DNA of 64,000 nt from Boswellia sacra (lineage: Eukaryota; Streptophyta; Magnoliopsida; Sapindales; Burseraceae): NCBI GenBank assembly GCA_013180625.2, contig SNVD02004377.1, forward strand, positions 1 through 64,000, read 5' to 3'. The notes beneath the pieces are model-generated. The model saw only the letters and a list, made by a program, of their open reading frames with translations. It did no database searches and was not told where the DNA came from. Below, one piece after another: positions 55,171 to 64,000 of this stretch. Position 1 is the stretch's first letter. The number at the start of each line of letters is the position of its first letter. The translations under genes and the position numbers were made by a program.

Positions 55171-55580
55171 TCTGGCAACACACATATTCTTTGAACAGCA
55201 GAAATAATCGATCATCTCAATATCTACTTGGAGGATGTTAGAGCTAGTGAGGAACTAAAGACCGTCTTCAAGCAAGTAAGTTCTTTCTCAACACAGAGTT
55301 AATTTCAATTTATATAGTTAATTTCAATTTATATTTGTAATTTGATTTAATTTAGTTCTAGATCTAGTAGTAGATGGAAAGAAATCAGAATCTAAACTTT
55401 AGGTCTGATTTCTCTCATCAGGGGCACTTTGCTTTTCATTGGCTGGATCAAATTTTTTTTCTGTACTTATGACCAAACCATGGATGAATATCTTTAGATT
55501 AGGCAAAGTGCTGTGTATTAGCTGGCCTGGTTCACTATATATAGCCTCACCAAGTGAGGAAAGACAGTCACATGAAGGCT
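55171..55580 (+). promoter_or_regulatory. Recurring upstream block, first of two before DUF247 copy 3
   Basis: It is closest to 38402-38790; both follow 'aattggcggaaagcatcttt'. It has 'gaccgtcttcaagcaa' and then GTAAGT (donor GT at 55276). Confidence 0.45.
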
Positions 55581-56469
55581 TTGTACAACCAAATTAACAA
55601 AGAGACCTAGATCTGAATGTCAGATTCTTAATCTTCAAATTAAACTACTATATATTTTATCTTAGTTGGATATTTAAGATAAGAAAAATTATTGTCCTAA
55701 TTAAAGGAGATCTTATTGAAGTAGCTAGTGTTATTTGTAAATGAGGTGGAAGTGGACGGAGAGAGATATTGGTGGAAGAGAGATTTTATAAAATAATTAA
55801 AAAAAAAGACAGAAGAACTGCCTTAATCAATAATGATGGCGGCAGTCATTTTTGTTTTGATATGAAAGTTTCAACGTTTCTGGGGCCCAAAAATCTGCCA
55901 AATGATCTCGTGTCCCAAAATTATTTTGAAATATTCCCTTGAATTCGCTAAAATATTCTTATAATATTTATTTATAATTAAATTATATATAGAATTTATT
56001 ATTTTATTTTTAACAAAATTACATTCAATTATTTATCATTAATTTTATATAATATTTCTCAAATATCACGTGTTTTTGTACTTCCTGCAAAATCCGTTTC
56101 GGAAATAAATATTTTCGTAAAAGATTTAGACTTAAATTAAATTATATTCCATGAAACTATTAATTAAAAGATATTAAGAAAATATTTATATTCTATTTTT
56201 TAATTAATCTTATATTATTTTACATGATAGTGTGCATTTAATTTAATTTTGTTTTGGTACATATGACTTCTTGAAAGATGCAAGAGAAAGAGAGATGAAA
56301 GAGGAGAATATGCCACAAAATCAAGAGGGAAAATAGATGAAAAGAAGAGAGAAGAAGAGATATAAAAGCCAGTTTTTTATTATTATTGATTTTAATAAAT
56401 TAAGATTTTTATTCAAATAAAAAGGAATTTATACTAAATTTAATAATTTTATTTAATTATTTTCATTTG
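55581..56469. other. Spacer between two upstream blocks, no gene
   Basis: AT-rich DNA. 56230-56400 ('tgcaagagaaagagagatgaaa') aligns with 38880-38990 and 25835-25930, showing it is part of the same duplicated upstream unit. No frame. Confidence 0.5.
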
Positions 56470-57050
56470 TTAAAGTAAGTTTGCCGTTCTTAAGATAAGG
56501 TAAAAGGTAACCAAATTACTCTTAAAAATGTATAAACCTTAACGAAAGCAATGTGACGGTAGAATTATTAGAGACTATTTCAAAAAGGTGGAGGATATTC
56601 ATGTGGAATTTTGTCTAAAAGAAACTTTTACATTTTTAACTTTTTGGCACATATTTATTCTTTGAAAAACAGGAATTAATCAATCATCCCGATTAATTAC
56701 TGGGAAGATCTTAGTGGGATCAGCTATAAAAGACGTTCGTCAGACAAGTAAGTTCTCTGCATAATTAATTTTGATTTATGTTTCTAATTGAATTTAATTT
56801 AGTTCTAGTCTTCGAGATCTAATAAATGGAAATTAAACAAACTAAAATTTCAACTTCTGACGTGATGATTTCTGTCATCATTGGCACTTTGCTATCTTAA
56901 TTGGCTCGTTCAAGAAATTGTTTTACACTTATTATCAAACCATGCATATATCGGTTAGGCGAAGTGCTGTACTAGTTGGCTTGTAAGAGTGAGGATCAAC
57001 GTCTTAGATTAGGCAAAGTGCTGTAGTAGTTGGTTACTATAGCCTCATCG
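56470..57050 (+). promoter_or_regulatory. Recurring upstream block, second before DUF247 copy 3
   Basis: It is closest to 39065-39640. Donor GT at 56748 ('cgtcagacaa' then GTAAGT). With the acceptor at 58540-58541 this gives the shortest predicted 5' intron, 1.79 kb. Confidence 0.5.
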
Positions 57051-58549
57051 AGTAAGCATAGACTAACTTCTTTAGTCTATGCTTTCACAAACTGTGATAT
57101 GTAGAGAAAGCTCATTTGAGTGGGAAAGTGGACTCTCCCAAGTTCTAGCTGCCTATATCTTTGGCGAGCTGGTCGTACAAGTGTTATTAGAAAGGCTATA
57201 ACAAGGATCCAGGAATATGCACAGGCCGGCACAATAAGTTTGGCCATATCCAACCATACTTGAGTTACGATCAAGTATCCCCTCTTTACGCCCGACCATA
57301 CATAGTTACATTTGACTATACTTGGTCATGGTTGAGTTGGTTTAGATATTTCTGGGTTTTCCTAGATTTGACCAGGTTTCGATCGTTTGAGGCCTTTGCG
57401 ACTCCATCACCATAGCCTTCAGGTCTCTTCCTCACATTTTCTTGGTAATAATCTAAACCAAAAACAAATTATCAAAACCCCTTCTTCGAAAAGTTGTCCC
57501 ATGTTGATGTATAATAGGACTGAACTAAACTACTTTGAGTAATCTATAAAAAGAAAAAAACTCAAACATTAAATATAATTTAATTTAAAAATTAACTCAA
57601 TGGTTATATTGAAATATTAAATAATTGATAATATCTATTCACACGAATAAGGTATTAAAAAATAAGTGAAAAATATATAATTTGTATTTAATTTGTATTT
57701 TAAGCTATTTATTAATTTTCAATTATTAATAAATTATAATTATATTTAAAATTAAATTAAGATAAAAAATGTCAAATATTTAAACATTAGTAAAAAATCA
57801 TTTATTAATATTTTTCTATTATATTTTAGTAATTAATAAATATAAAAATTACAAAATTAATGATTTTAGTGATATCATAATATTTTAATTTCAGTAAATT
57901 AATAATTATATAAATATTATTTAAATATAAATCATTTAAAATAATTATTATTTAAAAATATAAATTACTAATTATTTGCCAATAGAATCATTTGTTTTAT
58001 AGTTATCTAATAATAATTTACTTATTCATTTATTATAATATTATTACCTCGCAGGAGGGAGTCCTTTGGAGTCCCAAAGTAATGGGACTATTTAGAGGAA
58101 TAAAATCTAGTCTTGTCCCATTCCCTTGGAAACAAGCCAAACAAGAGACCACAAATAATTTTAACATATTAGTCGAGTCCCCAATTGGTTTGGAAACTAA
58201 AATGTTTTTTTTTCTTTTTTAGTTTGGACAAATGAATTTTGAAATGGAAATAATAGTTGTTTTTTAATTGATTTTTTGTTTTGTTACTTATTAGTTATAA
58301 TAAGTCCACAATGTTTCGTTTGTTTTGAAAATAGAAAATGAAAATTATATATAATATAACTAGAGTACGCACCCTTTCTCCCAAGAATTAGGATCGTTGT
58401 CATTTCAAATTGAATATTTAGGGAAGTCATGTTATAAATACAAATGTGTTGTCCACCTGGGAATTTCAAACAATACGATTTGATGATTTGTAATTCTAAT
58501 ATAATTATTTTATAACTCATGTCCCAAATGATGATCATTAGGGAAGGCA
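57051..58549 (+). other. Predicted 5' intron of DUF247 copy 3
   Basis: It aligns with 40665-40778 joined to 42838-44170 of copy 2, and so shows the copia-free state at 57177-57182. Long AT-rich tracts, no gene. It ends 'gatcattag' before 'ggaaggcaATGG'. Confidence 0.6.
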
Positions 58550-60193
58550 ATGGCTAATGATGAAATAGTTGAACATCATTCAGAGGAAGAGTTGGAGAAC
58601 GTTGATATAATAGGTGATCAAGTGCCTATTAATAATGGCACGGAGAATATTTCTAATGCTAATGAATTATCAACTCATATTGATGCGAAACTTCAAGCTT
58701 TATCTCTAAATCCAATGTCACGTGCCGGAAAAATATTTAAAGTACATGAACTTCTTCGTAACGTGAATGCAAAGGCCTATGAACCTCATGTACTCGCAAT
58801 TGGTCCTTACCACCGGCGCAAGAATCACTTAAGTGCAATGGAAAAGCACAAGCTTCGCTATCTGAAACAACTTTTGAGCCGAACGGAGCAAAACGGTACG
58901 GAAAACTATGTCTCAGTTTTGTGGGAATTGAAAGGACAAGCTCGCGCTTGTTATGCAGATCCCATAGATCTCAAGGATTACGAGTTTGTGGAAATGATGT
59001 TACTCGATGCTTGCTTCATCGTTGAGCTATTTCGCAAGTGGATATGGGCAATCAAGACAGAAAGTGGTGATCCTATCCTAAACGGAATAGGTTTGATTGG
59101 TGTTAGTGTGGCCCGCGATTTATTATTAGTTGAAAATCAACTTCCCTTCTTTGTTCTCCAGAAATTCGTTGAAATTACTAAGATGCCAACCGATAAAAGC
59201 CTTTGTCACATGATTTTTCAATATTATAATGGCATTAATGTGGTTCCGAAGCCAGGGCCTGCACTAAAGGATGGAAGATACTGCATCCAATCCGTGGAGC
59301 ATCTACTGGGAGTATTACATAGGAGGTGGACATATCATTCAGTAATGGACAGTATGGATTTTAGAGAAGAGAATAAATGTACGTTCATTTGTTCAAAGCT
59401 CGACAGATGTATTAAAGTTTCAGAAGTCATACGTCAATGGTTTCATTTGCCTCCGAAAAGGGAAAGTAGGAATGTGAGAGAAGACAATAACTGTAGGTTC
59501 ATATGTAGTTTGTTTCATTCGTCTTCAAAGATGGCCAATAATTGGCCCTCTAAAATTCATAATTTGATTTCTAAGTGGTTTTACTTTTGTTCATCAAATA
59601 TTGACGGTCGGATTTTGACAGAAGATAATGATGCGAGGCTTAGTATTCGTTGCGCCACACAGCTCAAAGAGGCTGGAATCAAGTTTAAGAAGGTTAAGAG
59701 CATTAACCTGTTCGCTATAAGGTTCAAAAATGGAGTAATCGAAATCCCAAAATTGCGAATTGACGATGCGAGCGAGTCTTTCTTCCGAAACTTAATTGCC
59801 TATGAGCAGTTTTACCAGGAAACGACTATGTTTTATGTTACTGATTACATTAAACTCATGGACTGCCTCGTGAACACCTCCAAGGATGTGGAGTTACTTT
59901 GTCAATGTGGAATTATTGATAATGTGTTAGGTGATGATGAAGCTGTTGCCAACATGTTTAACAGGCTGTTCGACAATGTCATCTTTTGTCCTGAAGACTA
60001 CAAATACAAAGAAGTATTCCAGGAAGTCAACCAGCACTGCAACAGGAGTTGGAACAAATGGAAAGCCAACTTAAGTCACAACTACTTCAACACTCCATGG
60101 GCAGCAATTTCATTTTTTGCCGCTTTATTACTGCTTCTACTTGCGTTGTCCCAAACTGTCTTTTCCGTTCTTGCTTATTTCAAACAGAAATAA
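58550..60193 (+). CDS. DUF247 (UPF0481) membrane protein, copy 3
   Basis: A complete 547-residue DUF247 protein, one exon. Same layout as copy 2: acidic N-terminus, 'AYEPHVLAIGPYHRRKNHL' (76-94), 'MMLLDACFIVELF' (149-161), 'ARDLLLVENQLPFFVL' (188-203), 'SFFRNLIAYEQFY' (410-422), a C-terminal membrane helix (about 520-543) and a basic tail. The insert with WFH-type units spans about 276-361; the units are less regular here (QWFHLPPKRES, LFHSSSKMAN, KWFYFCSSNIDG). The frame is free of damage. The whole block (about 57177-61120) duplicates 42838-46780. Confidence 0.93.
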   Translation: MANDEIVEHHSEEELENVDIIGDQVPINNGTENISNANELSTHIDAKLQALSLNPMSRAGKIFKVHELLRNVNAKAYEPHVLAIGPYHRRKNHLSAMEKHKLRYLKQLLSRTEQNGTENYVSVLWELKGQARACYADPIDLKDYEFVEMMLLDACFIVELFRKWIWAIKTESGDPILNGIGLIGVSVARDLLLVENQLPFFVLQKFVEITKMPTDKSLCHMIFQYYNGINVVPKPGPALKDGRYCIQSVEHLLGVLHRRWTYHSVMDSMDFREENKCTFICSKLDRCIKVSEVIRQWFHLPPKRESRNVREDNNCRFICSLFHSSSKMANNWPSKIHNLISKWFYFCSSNIDGRILTEDNDARLSIRCATQLKEAGIKFKKVKSINLFAIRFKNGVIEIPKLRIDDASESFFRNLIAYEQFYQETTMFYVTDYIKLMDCLVNTSKDVELLCQCGIIDNVLGDDEAVANMFNRLFDNVIFCPEDYKYKEVFQEVNQHCNRSWNKWKANLSHNYFNTPWAAISFFAALLLLLLALSQTVFSVLAYFKQK

Positions 60194-61140
60194 CACTGTG
60201 TTTTGCAAAGGACTAAGTTTCGCATATTGGTTAGTCATGGAACTGGGATGTGTACGCAATATGAAGATGTGGGTGCTACGGGCAGTGAAAACTAATTGTG
60301 TACTAATGTTTTGGTGGGATGCTTGCTTTGATGGTTTTTTATTAGTCTGAACTAAATTAATGCAAGGTTTTATTTTTATTGAAGTCTGTTGTATAACTTT
60401 AGTAACTCTTGAAAACTTTTTTTTTTTGAACCAGAGTAATGTTTTGCGTGGTAATTGGATTATCACATTTCGATTTACGCATCATATTTCTCTGGGTTGT
60501 CATTTTGGAAAATCTTATTTTGATTAAGTCTGTCTTCTTTTATCTGGCATTTACGAATTGTAAGTGGCACAGAAGATAAAGATCTGGAATCGTGGATCAG
60601 TGTTGTTAGTTATATGACTAGAATGTCCTGATTCACTAAAATTCATAATTATTGGCTATTGCGTCTTATTCACATTACTAAATTAAGTATACATAGTCCA
60701 TGTCATTATATTTTATGAAATGATCGTCATGACAGGAAACTTTGTTAGTTTTTCATTTCTAAACCTCCTGTCGAAGCCTGATCCATTAGGTTATCTTATG
60801 CTCAAAGTTTTCCATGAATGTAAATCAAATAGAATACAAGGTGGAGATGTTAGCTTTTGAGCCTGGTGACTCTCTCAGTGTGGGTACCATGATGCTTATC
60901 TTTCTCGGTTCATTGCTATTCGCGCTACACAACTTTTTGTGGTTAATGGTTGTATGGATGGGACATCGCTTTTGGCGACACGTACTATAACTGATCAAGT
61001 ATTTATTAATATAGATATATTACTGACTATATTGATCGAGGTTTATCTTTAATTCTGTCTATATAGACGTTATTCCAGTTGTAATTAGATTAATTGATTA
61101 CTTTTAAAGAGTTTATTGTTAGTCTGAAACGGATCAGTAT
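60194..61140 (+). other. Duplicated 3' flank of DUF247 copy 3
   Basis: It aligns with 45821-46750. No gene. The similarity fades near 61120 ('tgattactttta.agagttt.ttgtta'). Confidence 0.75.
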
Positions 61141-61794
61141 TTATTGAACCTCTTAAGATTTTACCAAACTGCATTTTGAACAAGAGAGATCCAATCATGT
61201 TGGGGTTTCACGTTCTTGAAGGGATAGCAATTCTACCGGGCCCTACGTAAAACTCTCGGTTCTTTAAATCATAAAAGCTATCTTAATCCCGAATACGAGT
61301 CATCAAAATCAGGGGTCGAACTTGCAGGTGGCAGGAGCCCAGCCAAATTACGAGAAAATTTACATTTTGATATAAAAAGTTTAAACCATAACTCTTATAT
61401 CTTTACTATAAGAAAAAATTCTTTTTCTATAACCTACCCAAACTTGATAAATGCAATATATATATACACACACACACACACACAAGATTTATTTTAAATC
61501 TTATACATTATTCTCTTTTTATTATTTTGTTATAAAATATAATAACCGAAATATTAATTTACTAAATTATAATTTTCTATTATTCCCCTGAGGTTTGCTA
61601 AAATCCCGTATGACGGCCTTTAATTTTGAAAATCTTGCATACATCTCCTTTCTGTTAAAATCCATTAAAAATATAAAATTTTCAAATTGTCTATAGTTGA
61701 ATGTTCTAAATATTCAAAATTTTTAAACAAAAAAAAAAAAACAATTATAGGAGCTTAATATATATCCGTGTAGAGTAGGAAAGCAAATATATAA
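61141..61794. other. Intergenic, no gene seen
   Basis: 61160-61350 is GC-richer ('ccgggccctacgtaaaactc', 'gaacttgcaggtggcaggag') and could be a relic of a mobile element, but no frame or ends were recognised. A short CA microsatellite lies at 61465-61484. Confidence 0.45.
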
Positions 61795-63060
61795 CGCTTA
61801 GTTTTGTTTTTGTTTCAATCACTTAATACTTTTTAGATCTAAACACTTTTTAGGATTTAATTTACACCACTTAATAAGATATTTGTTTGCTCTTTTAGAT
61901 ATCACTTAAAAAAAGTGGTAAGGAAATATTTTAACTTTAATTTAACTTTTTTTTATCCTTGTTGAAATGTAAAATTTTTGTAATATATTTATTTATTACA
62001 ATTCTTTAAAAATTAAATAGTTAATAAAATTAAACTAAAATTCTTTTTTCATTTAAATAGTTAATATTATATTTATTATAATCCCTTAAAAAATATATAT
62101 TTAATAAAATTAAATTATAATTATAACAATTAAATAAATTATGTTATACTATTATTTTTATTTTTTAAAAAATTCAAAATTCAGTTACACATAAAATAAT
62201 TGAGACACTTTTTTTCTGTTGTTGTGTGCTCAACTTCATTAATAAATATTTGTATTATATTTTTACATATAAAATAAATATAAATAATATTATTTATTTA
62301 AAATAAAAAGGTAATTGAAATTTTAGATCAAAGCCGCCACATCCTCTGCCGTAGTCGGCCACCGATGTTGTACATCTAGTGACAACACCGGTACCAGAGC
62401 AATCGGCTATTCACATCGGATTAGTTTTGACAAATGGAGTGGAGTTCGGCTGTTGGAAGCCGAAAAAGATCCGAAGCCACTACATCCTCTGTCATCGATC
62501 ACCGTCAATTTTGCCCATCTGATGACAATGCCAATACCATAATGATTAGCTCTTCATGATCTACAAATATGTCCGATTACTTTTGACAAATTAAGCGCAT
62601 TTGGCTTGAAAGATTCGACGCCACCATATTTATGTGCTTCTTGCAGCGAAACAACGATAAATTGTCCAAAAATATTTCAATGGTTGTGTAGATCATGAAG
62701 AGAGGATTGTTATGGCCTGCATAGAGGAGAGAAGAGGTGAATGGCGACTAGGGTTTTGCAGTAAACATAAGTTTGGTTGGTAATATAAGGGGGGGGGTGG
62801 GGGGGGGGGGGGGGCGGGGGCATTAATGATATTTCACTTTTTCAAATTAAAAATATTTTTTATATAAGGATAATTATGATATTTTATTACATTCAGGTGT
62901 TTTGAATGAGAAAAAGTGATTTTTTTACTTTTTTTATTCAAATATATATGTCTAAAAAAAGTGATCAGAACTCAAAAAAAAAAGACTTAAATTTTTTAAC
63001 TACTGAAATCTATTCAAATTCAGATTTTAGAGCCCAAAACAAATGGACCCTTAGAGTACA
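61795..63060. mobile_element. Non-autonomous hAT-like element, copy 2
   Basis: The left part (61820-61930) matches 20475-20585 and the right part (62880-63050) matches 21370-21500. The right end reads 'caaaacaaatggaccctta', a typical inverted end of plant hAT-like MITEs. The GC-richer centre (62325-62750) contains 'gccgccacatcctctgccg' text repeated in altered form near 62478. No transposase. Confidence 0.5.
62789..62820 (+). repeat. Poly-G run
   Basis: 30 G in 32 bases, broken only by T at 62798 and C at 62815. It can form a G-quadruplex. The length may also be unreliable because such runs are hard to sequence. Confidence 0.9.
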
Positions 63061-63619
63061 GAACTATGAATTGAACAATAGAGAAATAATTAACTAAAAC
63101 AATTTAGTTCTTTGGTCAATAAATTAGATGCATGACATTAAAAACATTAAATACATAAATGTAATAAATTGAACAATAGAGAATAAATGTAACTCCTTGT
63201 TGGATGTAATAAGAACATTAAAAACATAAATTGAAGTAGTAAAAGAAAATAAAAAAAAATTAAGTACACTATGAATGGAACAGAGGAATTAAGCAGTATT
63301 TAATAGAAAGGCCTGCCTTCAACGTATAACAATAGACTTCAAAGAGAATTTGTACACTTACGTGCTCAATATCGTATTTCTCGAAATAACTAATAATGTT
63401 AAACAAAGGAGTTCGTGAATTATTCGTAATAAGATCAGTTTGGCCTAGAGTTACATATCATTCACAAAAGCCATAATTTGGTTGTTTGCTTGTTGGGATC
63501 AATATCAACTTGTCTCTAATACAGATACAAACTACTAGTTTATGTATTCCCTAATCCGGAAAGACAAATAAAATCAGTTTTCAAGTTTCAACTTTGGAAA
63601 GGAAAAGCTTTCCATTATG
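63061..63619 (+). promoter_or_regulatory. Upstream region of family X copy d
   Basis: 63360-63480 ('ctcaatatcgtatttctcgaa', kept short; 'gatcagtttggcctagagtta') matches regions before copies a and b. No frame. Confidence 0.45.
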
Positions 63620-64000
63620 ATTCTCGTGACGGCTTATTGTTTCAGTTTGTTGACTCATGAGCACGATGGCTTAGTCGCCACAGAAGTCATCTAAAGGACT
63701 AGCACTGTAGTCTCAATGCGACAATGCTTACAAAAATATTCAACAAGCAACAAGCATTGGATATGAAGAAAAAACAGGCGCAGCAATGTAGGAAGAATGC
63801 TCTGCTGATGCAAACAAAGCTAAAACACAGCCTAATTTTGGTCAGCTTATGACGGGAGAGACATAGATTCGAAGACCAACGGGGAAAACGGTGGACTGAT
63901 GCCGCGGAAAACAAGCAAAATCTAAAGAGAAAGTACAACTAACACTAGGAAGTTTTGCGTGGGCCATTCCTAGAAATATATAATATCAAAAGCGAATTTG
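63620..64000 (+). pseudogene. Family X copy d, frameshifted and running off the window
   Basis: 63620-63688 aligns with the hydrophobic 5' frame of copy b ('acggcttattgtttcagt', 'gactcatgagcacgatgg'). The main frame starts at the ATG at 63724 (TKIFNKQQAL text as in copy a) and stops at a TGA near 63849 after a one-base shift in 'aagctaaaacacagcc'. Similarity to copy a continues to 'agagaaagt' (63932) and then ends. The rest lies outside the window or was replaced. Confidence 0.7.

Noticed and set aside
63943..63950. CACTAGGA in family X copy d near the place where copy a was hit by a CACTA element
   Set aside because: Tempting as a second insertion at the same site, but no GGCGG subterminal repeats follow in the remaining 50 bases, and the window ends before a right end or target duplication could be seen.

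Overview
This is nuclear DNA of a flowering plant, most likely a eudicot. It is AT-rich, genes are sparse, genes carry GT-AG introns, and there are plant-type Ty3/gypsy, Ty1/copia, CACTA and Mutator elements and DUF247 genes. I cannot name the species.

Two host gene families make up the framework, and both are repeated. (1) DUF247 (UPF0481) membrane proteins: complete reading frames at 29933-31519, 44171-45820 and 58550-60193, plus a broken 3' fragment at 46785-47225. Each complete copy has upstream a recurring block with a CAA|GTAAGT-like splice donor, and a TAG splice acceptor a few bases before the ATG. This suggests a non-coding first exon and a 5'-UTR intron. (2) An unrecognised lysine-rich gene family ('family X'), all copies damaged: 1287-18699 (split by a transposon), 48956-49575 (best preserved), 53567-53900 and 63620-64000.

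1-18.7 kb is a three-level nest. Family X copy a is split by a CACTA element (1496-18458, TGA target duplication). That element is itself split by an 11.5-kb Athila-type Ty3/gypsy retrotransposon (1642-13138, CCCTA target duplication, tRNA-Asp primer site). The Athila gag-pol is broken in many places. Downstream of integrase, however, it carries two uninterrupted accessory reading frames: a 195-residue protein with a basic run and a Cys cluster resembling plant-virus cysteine-rich nucleic-acid-binding proteins, and a full-length intronless LOG-type (cytokinin-activating) protein of 216 residues. This cargo is the most unusual thing in the window.

18.7-29.9 kb is repeat-rich intergenic DNA: two MITE/hAT-like elements, tandem repeats, a purine tract, and a 2.46-kb solo LTR (26443-28901, ATTTA duplication). 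The solo LTR holds a 66-68-bp hairpin-forming minisatellite. It lies in the predicted 5' intron of DUF247 copy 1.

30-38 kb holds DUF247 copy 1, a long stretch with unidentified exon-like pieces on the minus strand, and a region of degenerate short repeats. 38-48 kb is the second DUF247 block, with an internally deleted copia element (40779-42837, CAAGT duplication) in its upstream region. 48-53 kb has family X copy b and a Mutator-like element with long inverted repeats; an inverted fragment of the same Athila LTR lies inside it. 53-64 kb has family X copy c, the third DUF247 block (a close duplicate of the second, without the copia insertion), a hAT-like element and family X copy d running off the end.

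The duplicated blocks act as internal controls: paralogous sites without the insertions are visible for the copia element and the solo LTR, which confirms their boundaries. All calls were made by eye, with no database search.
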